A stretch of 64,000 bases of DNA from Lotus japonicus (Eukaryota; Streptophyta; Magnoliopsida; Fabales; Fabaceae): the NCBI RefSeq assembly GCF_012489685.1, contig NC_080045.1, positions 48,257,096-48,321,095 of the forward strand, written 5' to 3'. Each line of letters begins with the position of its first letter. Within the stretch, counting starts at the first letter, position 1. The notes under the pieces were generated by a model. That model saw nothing but the letters and a program-made list of their open reading frames with translations. It did not search any database and had not been told where the DNA came from. The position numbers and the translations under genes were made by a program. Of this stretch, positions 35,701-46,525 are shown one piece after another.

Positions 35701-37256
35701 AAGCAAGGAGAAAGCATAGGCCAGTTTTTTACCCTATGATAGAATTTTGTTCCAAATAATTTAGAATGGCGAAGAATATTTGAACTTCCAATCACTTCAT
35801 AAAATGTAAAAGATCAATTTCTACAGAAGCTTAAGCTAATAGGTGGAGTTTAAATAGTCTGCAATATCTACATCTGTCAATTAAAGATACTGCAGAACAA
35901 GATGTGAAGGGCAATAGGCATAGTGGATATTAAATGAAGGTGGAAAGCTGCAAATAAGTTCTCGTAAGTAGTAGTAGCCAATTAGGCAATAGGCATATGG
36001 ATAGAGCTGGATAAACACAAAATCCCATGGAACTCCCAATCTCACACAAATGTATGTATGTACGTATGAATGTATATATATCTAGATTTCATCTTTCTTA
36101 CATTTGCAATTGACGCAATGTACTTATCAGCTCCATAGTGAAAATGAGTCCCGCCACCAGGAAATGCTATCTTTTCACCCTTTACAATCATCCAATTCTG
36201 GTCAGACTTCTCCTTTGCAAGGTGGGTATGTGGGATATTTGCTTTCCATACCTCATCTCTGCTCTGTGGCCACTTAATAGGGACCTGAGACATCATACAA
36301 AAAACAAAAATTTGACTAACATAATACATACGTAATGGAGGATATGTTGAAGATCACATCTATTCTTAGCATCTTCTTCACCTTGTATGCTGGTGGAGGA
36401 GGAATCAAGCAATTGTATCGCCTTTCTGCAGGAGGACAATGTCTCTCATAGTGTTCCATCACAGACAGGTCCAGCTTCATCCGCATTTGATAGATAAGGT
36501 GTCTATCCAAGCAGGGAATCAACTCAGAATGACGATCATCACAAACCTTCAAAAGCAGAAAGATTGTAATGAGATTGATGATAATCCAAAAGCATAGCTA
36601 CATTTGGATTCTGTGCATGAACTTGATTGTGTCCACTTGTTTACATTAGGAACTAAGAATTTCATTTACATAATCCAAACAATTTTCTTTCGTTGCTTGA
36701 TTTGGGTGTGAATTGCGGATAGGAATTAGTTTGCTTCAACTTCTAATTTTCCATTTACTTTTGAGCATCTTCCACGACAAACGTGTACTATTGATCAGAA
36801 ATTTACTAAACTCTACATGAACTCATGAGTTTGGCAACATGAACTTGAATAAAACACTTCATATGTGTAAAGACTGATCAAACCAAAAAGCAAAACATTA
36901 GAGAAAAGAGAAATTATAAGGATGTTGTGTGAAGAAATAGAGTGAATGTGCCCTATGTCTAAGCTTACAAAGTAACTTACAGGGAAACTCTTTGGAACAA
37001 TATCGTCCCCATCTCCCAGCCTGAAACTTGATGAAGATTCATCTTGCTTTCCATCAGTGTCATCATCTGCACCTAAGTATGATGAACCAAGTCTTCTCAA
37101 TGATTTACTGCCATATTCAAGAGCAGCTGAACCACTATTATGTGAACCAAAGATGGATCCACCATACACATACAGAAAACCAATGAAAATTGTCACAGCA
37201 CAAATGGAAGCAACTAAGCGCTTCTTTTGAGATCCATCAGATCTTCCCCTCATCAT
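32796..37256 (-). CDS. PMT: PMT-type (DUF248) Golgi methyltransferase, 624 aa, 7 coding exons
   Basis: A putative SAM-dependent methyltransferase of the plant PMT family, thought to methylate cell-wall polysaccharides such as pectin in the Golgi. Exons (minus): 37256-36981, 36546-36382, 36284-36102, 35448-34854, 33892-33780, 33643-33423, 33117-32796; total 1875 nt, in frame. A short basic N-terminus (MMRGRSDGSQKKR) precedes one membrane span (about residues 14-31), giving a type II topology. SAM motif I, VLDVGCG, is at 226-232. Conserved family blocks include GGGTHFHYGADKYI, HCSRCRIDW, LRPGGYFAYSSPE, MDMKASMGSFAAAL and LLIEMDRILRPTG. The N-terminus and LRRLGSSYLG segment place it nearest the PMT3/PMT8 type; that placement is from memory. 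Either of two adjacent ATGs could start it. Confidence 0.95.
34597..34764 (-). mobile_element. Au-type SINE in a PMT intron
   Basis: The minus strand reads an Au-SINE from GGAGCCTTGAGT through a pol III box-B-like GTTCAAGTCC, the GGCTACATACGACC region and GCACCGGGCCGCG to a short T-rich tail. The 9-bp direct repeat ATGAGTTGA flanks it at 34588-34596 and 34765-34773. Au SINEs are tRNA-related elements mobilised by LINEs. A much older possible relative lies near 34040-34120 in the same intron. Confidence 0.88.
35620..35707 (-). repeat. TRIM remnant in a PMT intron
   Basis: It resembles the LTR plus 3' region of the TRIM at 20504 (ATATCTCTAATACATGCCCT and CAAGAGCC...TTGAAG). It is degraded at the left end, with no TSD visible. 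Confidence 0.45.
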
Positions 37257-37413
37257 TTATTAGTTGAAAGCAATACAAATGTAAATTGCAACTTCCACTG
37301 TTCAGTAATGAACTACAAAGATCTTGTTTCACCAGACATTCAATGTCAAATTCACCATAAAAAACTCCACTTATTGTCCAGCTCCCTCAGAATACACTGA
37401 CTTAATGATTAAC

Positions 37414-38422
37414 CTGCAAATATGGGAAACAACAATCAGCAAAATATTCACTATGTTGTTGTTGTTTTGACTTTTGATTAAACCATAAAGCTTAAAGGAA
37501 CAAAGACTATGAAAGCATACATGAAGTCCATCATTTATTAGACTTTCCCATCATGAAAATGTTCAAACTAAGATGAGGTAAACAGATCCAAATATAGAAA
37601 CCAATTTCAAACTTCGTCATAAGGAGAACAGATCCATATATAGAAACCACCAACTTAAAACTTCTTTTATTTCCTGGTGGGACAAAGTTCAATGTAAGCA
37701 GGGCAACCAATCAGCAAGGCAAGTTTTGTAACAGCACTAACTGCAATCAATTGGCCAAGTGCACCCCAGCTAAAGTAATACATATCATAGTACACAAGGA
37801 AACCAGGATTTATAAATGGAAAACTTTCTGCCTAGCCTAATTGGTGATCTAGCATCTACAATCCTAGAGTGTAACTGGAACTTTTGCAATTTAGTCCAAC
37901 AATAAGTTATAACTCAAACCACAAGATCACTCCAATTTTTAACCAAATTCTTCATGCCAAAAGTCCTAAAGAGGGAAAAATATATACGTGGGAAATAGTA
38001 AAAGCAATGATGACAATTATGATAACCATACAGTAAAGGGAGAGTAAATGAGTAAAAATGATGGATCTAAATCATGCCTGCAAACATGATCTAAAGTGAC
38101 AAGTAAACCAATGGATTTAAATCTAACAACATGGATCATCTTAATGACACAAATTAATCATACAATTAAATGGAACTCTCAGATCTGACCCAATGGGGAA
38201 AAAAACACTAGTATTGAAACGGGTAAACACTCTTTAGTAACAAACGCAAAAAACATGGAACCTAAGCTGCATTCAATACATTAGAGGCAGCAATCATCAC
38301 AACTGCCAATGAAACAAAACAGCCAAATCAAAATACCACAAAATGTTCCGGATCCAACACCCCAGAAAGAAAATGCAAAAAACGAACATATCAAAGGAAG
38401 AAGAATGACACAAGAAGCTTAC
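37414..38422 (-). other. Inferred 5'UTR intron of the PMT gene
   Basis: A strong acceptor (TATTTGCAG) ends at 37414 and a donor (GTAAGC) starts at 38422. No coding signal lies between. The upstream leader exon would be about 38423-38600, starting near the AGAAGAAGAAG-type sequence (minus: CTTCTTCTTC). Confidence 0.5.
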
Positions 38423-38600
38423 TGGGTTCAGATCAAAATCCAATTGGGTATGAGGAAATGAAATCAAAATCCCAGCTTTGTATAAAAAAAATCAATGAAA
38501 ACAAGAAGAAGAAGAGCAAGAGGGAAATGAGATGAGATCTCAGAGAGACAGTGTTTGAATATGATAGTGTGTGCGTGAGTGACAGCAGGGCGGTGTGGAT

Positions 38601-39278
38601 TTTAAGGTGGTGTGTGTGAGTGTCCCAACCTTAAAGTGTGCTAGGAACAGTTGCAGTGTCTGTCGACAGCAAATTGACCTGTGATTAAGGGTGGCACTAA
38701 CAAGAGACTTTTATGGCATTTATCTAGTATATTGTAAGGGGGAAAAACATGATGTGGGTGGTGCTGGTTTTTTACCATTTGGATGAAGTGGGTTGGCACA
38801 TCTAACAAAACAATCATTGCCATGGCATGGCACACGGCATAGCGTTTTCCAACTCTTACTCTCAGTCGGTGGTGATTGTTTTATGCAACACCATGAAAAG
38901 ATAAATACTAGTACAATTAGAATATTTATGAATTTTAATTATGTGCCTTGTGAAATTTCAAATGCCGCTATTATGCATTTTCCCAATAAAAAACCACTAT
39001 TCCAATATTATTATTATAAGACCTGATACTGTTAGATTTAATAATATAAGACCTATAAAAATTTAATACTATATAAGATTTAGTCATAGACTTTATAACT
39101 TATTATACCATTTATTGAGGTCAAGCACAGAGTCCGAATACAGTCCGAAGCATAAAAAAAAAGAGTCCGAATACAGAGCCTTGGCTAATTTAATAGCTGA
39201 AATAGGTTGGATCAAGTGACTGCTGCAGGATATCAGAATTTCTACTCCAAGAAAATATTGCTTGTGCAATAAATTTTA
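38601..39278. other. Promoter-side intergenic DNA of the PMT gene
   Basis: AT-rich, with no gene or bounded element recognised. Confidence 0.45.
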
Positions 39279-39461
39279 GGGTTATTGGTCAAATTAGTCT
39301 CTGAGTTTATAAGCAAGTTTGATTTTAGTCCATTTGAGGAAAAATGACGTCTAGTGGCGGTCAGTAATTGTAAAAATGACCGCCACTAAACGTCATTTTT
39401 CCTTAGAGTGACTAAAATCAATCTCGCTTACAAACTCATGGACTAATTTGACTATTAACCC
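39279..39461. repeat. Foldback MITE (183 bp)
   Basis: TIRs of about 55 bp (GGGTTATTGGTCAAATTAGT / GGGTTAATAGTCAAATTAGT) surround a second inner palindrome with GACCGCCACTAAACGTCA. The whole can form one long hairpin. A partial copy of the same ends follows at 39470-39536. Confidence 0.72.
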
Positions 39462-39562
39462 TAGAGGGAGTTAATGGTCGAATTAACTCAGGGAAGCTTT
39501 GTGATTTGTACTCAGAGACTAATTTGACCATTAACCCAACAGATTAAGTTTTTGGTATACCA

Positions 39563-39642
39563 TATCATGCAACCAATTATCCATAAAGCTTAAGCTGTTG
39601 GGTAAAGGTCAGATGAATGAGTTTATATTATATTTCTAAACA
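39563..39642 (-). repeat. Solo LTR of the TRIM family
   Basis: An 80-bp match to the LTR at 20727-20803: minus-strand TGTTTAGAAATATAATATAA through to GCATGATA. No primer site or second LTR is adjacent, and no clear TSD. Confidence 0.65.
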
Positions 39643-39699
39643 GTAGGAAGATATCGTTTGGGCAATAGATTTTACCAACACTTCCCTCCCAGTCCCAGC

Positions 39700-40660
39700 T
39701 CTAGAGAGTTCTTTCTACTTCCACCCTTCGAGCTTCTTCCAGACTCGTTCCTTAACAAAATTGAAGGCCTGAGACTTTGATTTACCAATATTGGTTGGAA
39801 GTCTAAGTATTTCTCGTAACTTTCCACTACCTTTTCTTCCATTAGTCATATAAGTTCATCAACCCCGAAACTAGGCACATTTTAGTTGTCAAGGTTTATT
39901 TTTTTCCTAGAAGCTGCATCATAAGATAGCAGAATATGCAAAATTGGTTAGCTAGCCTCCTATACTTTTGATCTTGCAAATATGATACTATTATCTGTAA
40001 ACAATAAATGTGAAATACAAGGAGCCCTACAGACAATCGAGATACCATGAATGGAAGAGTCTACAATAGACTTTTCAATCATACACGACAACATCTCTCC
40101 ACATAAAATAAAAAGATAAGGTGATATGAGGTCACTTAACAAAGCCCTATGTATGGAATAAAATCGTGAGAGGGCTAGCCATTGACCATTATAGGGAACT
40201 TCACTTTCGACACATGCACATTGCATAATCAAATCAAGCCAAGACAAAGAGAAACTCATTTGAGACAAAACACTCTCCAACAAAGGCTAAGGTCAAGTTC
40301 AAGGGCCATGATCCCCTTTATTCCCAACTTTTTCTTCTTCATATGAGGAACACATTCAAAAGCAATTAAAGCATTATCAGTTATCAGTCTATTAGGCATA
40401 AAAGAGCTTTATGTATCATCAACAATATTAGGTTGGATATACTTAAGTCGGTTCAAAATCATTTCTTGTAACCAATTTAAAGATTACATTACAAAGGCTA
40501 ACAGACCTAAAATGACTAACATGATCCATGCGCTTCAACTTGGGAATGAGCACAATGAGGGTTCAATTATGATCAAAGGTGGGGAAGTAATACCATTAAG
40601 GATACTCAAACAAAGTGCAAGGACATCATCCCCAAGACCCCAACCACACGCCAAATTTTT
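39700..40660 (-). pseudogene. Degenerate LINE reverse-transcriptase fragment
   Basis: Scattered RT blocks occur in order on the minus strand, in different frames: SSFMPNRLITDNALIAFE, then SPYLFILCGEMLSCMIEK and LLFTDNSIIFARSK (the catalytic block, altered from F-x-D-D), then YLGLPTNIGKSKSQAFNF in a partly broken frame. It differs from the LINE at 23928 and is dead. Confidence 0.8.
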
Positions 40661-40729
40661 GTATAGGGCTACACTTGATTAGATTCATAAAACTAAATGT
40701 TATTAAAGCTCAACATTGAAAATATACAA

Positions 40730-41047
40730 GGTTAAATATGTTTTTAATCCCGGTAAAATAGGGATGAATTGAATTTGGTCATTCTAAAAAATTCTTGGTT
40801 TTTAGTCTCCAACATTATTAAAATATGTGAAGTTCGTCTCATGTTGTACTTTTTGTGGCAATTTTGTGTATTAGCAACGATTTTTAACCACCACAAATTT
40901 TTATTATTGGTTTAATGGCGGTTTAAACTGTCACAAATGAACCGAGATTAATTTCACTAATGTCAACAATTAAAAATTATGAATTTTTTAAAAGGGATTA
41001 AATCCATTTCACTCATATTTTACCAGTACTAAAAACATATTTAGTCC
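40730..41047. mobile_element. MITE with GGTTAAATATG-type ends (318 bp)
   Basis: Inverted ends GGTTAAATATGTTTTTAATC and (reverse complement) GGACTAAATATGTTTTTAGT. An imperfect A/T-rich duplication flanks it. Similar MITEs are common in legumes; I recall this rather than see it. Confidence 0.6.
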
Positions 41048-41139
41048 AAATATATATGTAAAACTTTTGAAAAGAATTAAGGTCCGTACAATAAGTCTTC
41101 CTAATAGGACCCAAATTAGTAAATTAAATAACTAGTGAA

Positions 41140-41230
41140 TTGAGAAGTTTTTTTTTTTTATAGGCAATTAGAAATATATTGAATAGAAGTACAAGGGGTA
41201 CTTCAACCCAATACAAAAGAAGAAAGAGAA
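41140..41230. repeat. LINE-tail-like repeat
   Basis: A T run followed by AGAAGTACAAGGGGTACTTC and AACCCAATACAA. The same ACTTCAACCCAATACAA motif recurs near 56910-56927. It looks like the 3' end of another retroelement. Confidence 0.4.
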
Positions 41231-41611
41231 GAAAAAGAGGCAAAACCTAATTGAGAAGTAATTACGCATGGCCCTCTGCAAACATGATTTGCCACAGTAA
41301 ACCCACTACACAGAAATACAGACTTTTTTTAAGGAAATTCTTTCAAGTTGTAACACCCATTAACTTTCACCATTGGAGGAGGAAACATTTCGACACACGT
41401 AGGGCGAATGAGCAGCTAGCATTATTTAGTGTTAGCTAGTTGAGAATCCCAATCAAACCCATCAGTTCATCTGAATTGTATCAGTTCATCTCAATTGTAT
41501 CTATGGCCTCTGCCAAATTATGGGATTTGGGTTTAACACCCCACCCATTAGGCCCCCCGCCCCACCTTGGGGGGCGAAATTACCAGAAAACCAGTTGATT
41601 AAAAACGGTAA

Positions 41612-41660
41612 ATGATTACCCGACTCTATAACGGGTAATCATTTACCGATCGTGTTTAAA
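41612..41660. repeat. Palindromic motif pair, left end of the MULE
   Basis: Two opposed units, ACGGTAAATGATTACCCG and CGGGTAATCATTTACCGAT, separated by a few bases. Confidence 0.8.
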
Positions 41661-42007
41661 ACATATAAACACGACAGTTTGGGTTTTGAAACCCATTATT
41701 TCAAAATCCAAATTTCCCTCCCTCAATCGCATCCTCTCTCAAAGCTCGGTTCCACCACTTCAATCATCTCAAAGGTCGGTTCTAATCATCATCAAAGCTC
41801 TCACAAAGACCCATTCCATTACATTCAAAAGGTAAGTTTTGATTTCAATGATTTTCACATTTGAAGTTTGAATTAGGTCAATGGTTGAACACTAGGGTAG
41901 TTGATTGATGATTAGAGGTAGGTTTTGTTGTGTTTTGTTGCCTGAAATTCCATGAAACGAGTACGGGCACGAGTGGGGTGCATTTGGGTCTGTTTCTGGG
42001 TTTACTG

Positions 42008-42090
42008 TAATATCGGAAAATCAATTTCCGATATGATAATGGAAAATGATTTTCCGATATGGTAATGGAAAATGATTTTCCGATATGACA
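42008..42090. repeat. Three palindromic units upstream of the PMD gene
   Basis: Units of the type TGGAAAATGATTTTCCGATA repeat three times at a spacing of about 28 bp, inside the inferred leader intron of the PMD gene. Confidence 0.85.
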
Positions 42091-42558
42091 GTATGACAGT
42101 GCAGACTTCCAAAATTTATTTCCAATATTTAACCATGGCATGTATTTAGCTTCCAGGATTACTTTGCTGATTTGTTGAGAATTGGAAAAGATCAAGATAG
42201 ATTTGATGTGTTGTGATTAGGAAAGTTGTTTATTGTTTATTGTTTATTGGAAAAGATTAAGCGCTCAAATCATATGCTTCATGTGTTGTAATTAGGAAAG
42301 TTGTTTATTGTTTTTGTTTGCTTGTGATGATGGTTGCTTGACCTTAACACAGCTAGAAATTTAATTTAATCACATTCACATGCAAACTAACAACTAATTC
42401 TCTATATTTTCCTTTTCCTATGGTTAGTTGCTAAACGATTGATTGGAAATTTCTTGATTAAGTTAAAAAATGACTCAAATGATATGCTCATATGTGAAAA
42501 TGCTTTACTTATTATGACAAGTATTGTTAAATTTGTTTGTTTTGCACAGATAGCGAGA

Positions 42559-43476
42559 ATGAAGGGCGGGAGGAAGAGGTCACGACATGCTTCTACTAGT
42601 GAGGATCCAGCGGATCGACACGAGCGCTTGCATGCTTCTACCAGGCGCGGCGACCATATTGCAGCCACTCAGGCGGTAGAGGCTTCAGCTCCGTCTCCAT
42701 CCCCATCTGCTACTCCGGTCGAGGCTCCGTTAGCTACCCCGGCTCCATCTGCTACTCCGGTCGGGGCTCCGTCAGCTACCCCCGCTCCATCTGCTACTAG
42801 GGCTCCGGCTGAGCTGGACCCTGCTCCGTTGTCTCCGATGGCTGAGTTACCTCGTCAGGAGACATCTTCTTCTGAGCCTAGTGGCGAGGAGTCTTCTTCT
42901 TCTTCTGAGCTTAGTGGTGAGGAGGAGGAGCCTCTTATTCTGCAGGAGGAGATTGATGCTGCTGATGTTATGCCAGAGGGCGGTGCAGAGGGCGGTGCGG
43001 ATGACGACCTCATCCAGAGGGTGGCACCGTTTCCCGGGGGGCCTGAGGATCTGTCGCTTCTTGCGCATTATCCTGACCACAAGGCTCCTTGGACGTGGCA
43101 GGCACTTCTTCGCACAGACCCGCGGTACGTGGACCGTCGGACATTGAGGGTGGCCACTGTTGGGGGGAAGGTATGGAACCTCCCCTGTGATGGCGATTCA
43201 GAGGCCCACACACATGTGCGACAGCTGCTGCAGCAGACGGGTTTGTATCACCTGCCTTGGTGCGGGTTACCGGAGACAGACCCAGCTGTCGTACTGGCCC
43301 TTGTTGAGAGATGGCATGAGGAGACGAGTAGCTTCCACATGCCGTTCGGGGAGATGACTATCACCCTGGACGATGTGTCTGCTCTTCTCCATCTTCCCAC
43401 AGGGTCGAGGTTCTACACTCCGGGCAGAGGGGAGCGAGACGAGGTTGCAGCACTAACCCAAGGCCAACCGTCCTGA
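42559..43476 (+). CDS. Plant mobile domain (PMD) protein of the MULE, truncated, 305 aa
   Basis: This is a transposon-carried PMD protein. Host PMD proteins (MAIN/MAIL1 type) act in silencing and genome stability in Arabidopsis; the role of transposon copies is unsettled. I start at the ATG at 42559. The frame is open from 42439, but a splice acceptor TTTTGCACAG ends at 42549 and a good donor (AG/GTAAGT) lies at 41832, implying a leader intron. Residues 1-30 are basic, 40-110 Ala/Pro/Ser-rich with repeated PSATP units, and 120-150 Ser/Glu-rich. The PMD begins around residue 175 (LLAHYPDHKAPWTW) and contains the hallmark MPFGEMTITLDDVSALLHLP. After the GERDEVAAL motif the frame runs into antisense OTU sequence and stops, so about two thirds of the domain is lost. 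Confidence 0.85.
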   Translation: MKGGRKRSRHASTSEDPADRHERLHASTRRGDHIAATQAVEASAPSPSPSATPVEAPLATPAPSATPVGAPSATPAPSATRAPAELDPAPLSPMAELPRQETSSSEPSGEESSSSSELSGEEEEPLILQEEIDAADVMPEGGAEGGADDDLIQRVAPFPGGPEDLSLLAHYPDHKAPWTWQALLRTDPRYVDRRTLRVATVGGKVWNLPCDGDSEAHTHVRQLLQQTGLYHLPWCGLPETDPAVVLALVERWHEETSSFHMPFGEMTITLDDVSALLHLPTGSRFYTPGRGERDEVAALTQGQPS

Positions 43477-45907
43477 CCGGCGGAATGCCCCATTAATGCA
43501 GCAATGGATCTATAGCCACAGTTACCATCATCCTCAACATCTGTAATTGTGCCAATATATGGATGGAGAAAGGCTGGAAAGTTACACATGAAATGGCTTG
43601 TATCAGACTTCTTCACACGCTTCTTCCTCTTTGCTGGTTGTGAAGACTTTTTTTCCTCTTTAATCTTCTTGTCTGTAAGTTCAAACGCTGAAGGATCACG
43701 AGTCAAGGATCCTATTGCTCGACCCTTGGGTTGTTTGCTCTCTTTCAACTTAGGAGTGCGGTTGGACTTTATCCGAAGCTCAGGAGTACATAGTGTACTC
43801 CTTTCAGGACAATATATCGCTTGAAGCTTCCTCCTTACCATACTCTGCCCTCCAGTATCCAAAGAATGGAAATAACGTGTCAGTGCCTCAACTTCTGGGT
43901 GCATCTCTCCATGGTTTAGTCCGCAAATATCTGAGCTGCCAGTATCTGCAACAGGTACATGCTCCCAACTTAGGCTCTTCCAGAATGGATGAATGGCCTC
44001 GTACGGAATCCTCTCATAATCTGCAAGTTCACAGACATGTTACATTGAATCACAAATATAAATAATTGGAAGTAGTTGAGAGGAGAGTGGTTGACCGGTA
44101 ACCTGCAAGTTGACAACCGCAAGGTAGTCCATGAGTCTCTCTCAATAAGCAATCGCATCTGCCGCCGCAGGCTCCCATTCTTGTCAGTTCAGCATCAATG
44201 AGTTTCAGGCATTTGATTGACACAAATCCCCTAATATTTGTGTAGAAAGGGGTCTTGAAAAGGTGATCAATTTTATTCATACTGCGCTCAAACGATGCTA
44301 CTATCTCAGTGTGGCGATTGGTGGTCAAACTATGCGACGCATTCCATGATGTGGCCAGGTCACCCTTACTGTTCCGCAACATCAACTTCAAGCTGGCATG
44401 TGCACCTTCAGCCCTGCAAACCAACAACGCACATGTAAGAATTAATATTGTAATAATCTATGAAATGAAATACATATAACAAGTCATAACATAATTTTTG
44501 TACATGTTACTTGTTGTTGTTCCAAAATGCATCACATGATTTGTCCATGCCTTGGCAAATTTCTGCTTGTGGACCAACCATGTAGTAGAACAATAAGTGG
44601 CAAATTTCAACTTGTGTTTATGCTTGCACATGTTAAACAATTCAATCCAATGAGCTTCAAATTCTGGAACTGTTTGAGCATCTACCAATTCGGCCCACTT
44701 GTCCATAACCTCTTGAGCAAAATCATCCGTGCCAACATACTCTTTGCACTTTGCCAAAACACACTTGTTGATGTGCCACAAGCATAGTAAATGGGTGGTG
44801 GTGGGAAGGCTTTGTGAAGCAGCACTCAATAAAGCAAGATCTCTATCCGTCACAATCACTCTAGGCAACCTGGATTGGTCGGAAATCAGAGACTTCATAC
44901 ACTCCAATGCCCAAATGTAGTCCTCTGTGGTCTCACTGCCAATGTAACAGAATGCTATTGAGTATGTTTTATCCGTGGAGGTCAGGCCAACAATCTCGAG
45001 CAAGGGTAGTTTGTATTTGCTGGTCTTGTATGTGCAATCCATGATCACTACATATGGGAATGTGTTGAAAAGTTTGACGGCATTCGGATGAGCCCAAAAT
45101 ATATCTCTAATCACTTCCGATCCGGGTTCATTTCGTTCGAAGTGAACATACTTCTCACCGTCCAACTTCTTCAGCAAGTATTGTATCTCTGTCAGTGACC
45201 CACGAACGGATTGTCTGAACCGCTTGCAAACACCATAAATTTGTTGGATGGTAGTCAAGTTTGAAGGATCTTTTTCCTTCAAGGACGCCAACATCTTTCT
45301 AGGTGGAACCCAAGTCTTAGCCTGATTTATCACGTCCTCCTTCGCCTCACTATTCAGTCTACCAGCGTAATTGTGGCCAACTAGTGACTCAGCTGCGAGA
45401 TGGATGTGTCTACCGTCCATCACCTTCAACCACCAACCTTTATCATCTTTCGTATGTCGTCCTTTTAGCCTAAAAGGACAACCTGTCTTTTGTGTTGACG
45501 TTCCTTCAACAAGATCCGGTTCTCTGTAGGGAATATACGCACCATGCTTCTCACACCCCAGAATGACATATTCTTTTCTTCCCTTCGCACCACTATCAGA
45601 CTTTGTTGTCACCAAAACAAAATTATTTGCCATAGAAATGTCGCGAACCCATTTCATAAGATCATCTTTCAAAGGGAAACGCTGTTTCAGGATAAACAAG
45701 GCATAAGGCATAAAACAAGGCATAAACAAAGCAAACAAAGCATGCAAAAATTTGTGCAATGAGTACCTGATCAGTATGATACAAATGAGAGACATCTATA
45801 GATATAATTGGAGGTTCAGCTAGTGATGGTTGCTCCTCTGGATTATCATTTTCCAATCCAGCAGCATGTATCAATTGTGATTCACCAAAGAAAAAGGACT
45901 CTGTCAT
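43413..45907 (-). CDS. MULE transposase with SWIM-like finger and truncated OTU domain, 745 aa
   Basis: Exons (minus): 45907-45767, 45681-44504, 44413-44103, 44020-43413; total 2238 nt, in frame with GT-AG introns. The N-terminus has a FAR1/MULE-type zinc-binding region (GCPFRLKGRHTKDD...HIHLAAESL). The MULE transposase DDE core has MDCTYKT (first Asp) and VTDRDLALLSA (second Asp), then the HLLCLWHINK block. A SWIM-like finger CDCLLRETHGLPCGC follows. Then comes a KK-rich linker and an OTU cysteine-protease start, DDGNCGYRSIAALMG, with the catalytic Asp/Cys. About 10 residues later it runs across the deletion junction into antisense PMD sequence and stops; the catalytic His region of OTU is missing. 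The transposase core itself looks complete. Confidence 0.88.
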
Positions 45908-45920
45908 CCCTGGAACAAAA

Positions 45921-46024
45921 ACGGTAAATCAATAACCGACCCTATAACGGTAAATCAAATTCCGGTATAATAACGGTAAATCATAATCCGATACATTAAC
46001 GGCAATTCATTTACCGATTCGATT
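45921..46024. repeat. Four palindromic units, 26-bp period, upstream of the transposase
   Basis: Units begin at 45921, 45947, 45973 and 45999, each ACGG(T/C)AA(A/T)TCA followed by a degenerate mirror half such as TTACCGAT. They lie directly 5' of the transposase start codon. Confidence 0.88.
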
Positions 46025-46362
46025 CACGATTCAGCAGCCTAAATTACCAACTTAACTAACTAAACTAACTACTTAAACTAACAACTAACTACTTAAACTA
46101 ACTATAAATAAAGTACCAAAGCTAACACCACTTACCAGAAGTTAAAAGCTTTCCCTTGGTGGTGGTGGTGGTGGAAATGTGGAGATGGTGGTGGTGGTGG
46201 GAAGGTGAAATGTGAGGGAGGAGTGGAGTAATGGTAGAATAAGGTAGTTTGGGCGAGTTATGGGGGGCTGGTGGGGGGTTGTTGGAGGGAGGAGTAATGG
46301 TGGAGGGGTTGGTGGAGGGAGGAGTAATGGTGAAAAGGTGATCAAACTGCCAGATTACCAAT

Positions 46363-46525
46363 CGGTAAATGATATACCGATATCAATATAAGAATCGGTT
46401 AATGATTAACCGATATTGTTCTTCGTGTTCTGGGTAATGGGATAAAGGTGTTCATACTGAGGAACAAAAACGGTAAATCATTTACCGATTGTTATTTTGA
46501 CATCGGCAAATCATTTACCGATGGG
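46363..46525. repeat. Four further palindromic units near the right MULE end
   Basis: They read ATCGGTAAATGATATACCGA, ATCGGTTAATGATTAACCGA, ACGGTAAATCATTTACCGAT and ATCGGCAAATCATTTACCGA. The last is about 67 bp from the terminus, mirroring the left-end pair. Confidence 0.88.

Noticed and set aside
42439..42558. Upstream in-frame ATG for the PMD protein
   Set aside because: The residues before the ATG at 42559 are AT-rich, unlike the rest, and lie before a splice acceptor.
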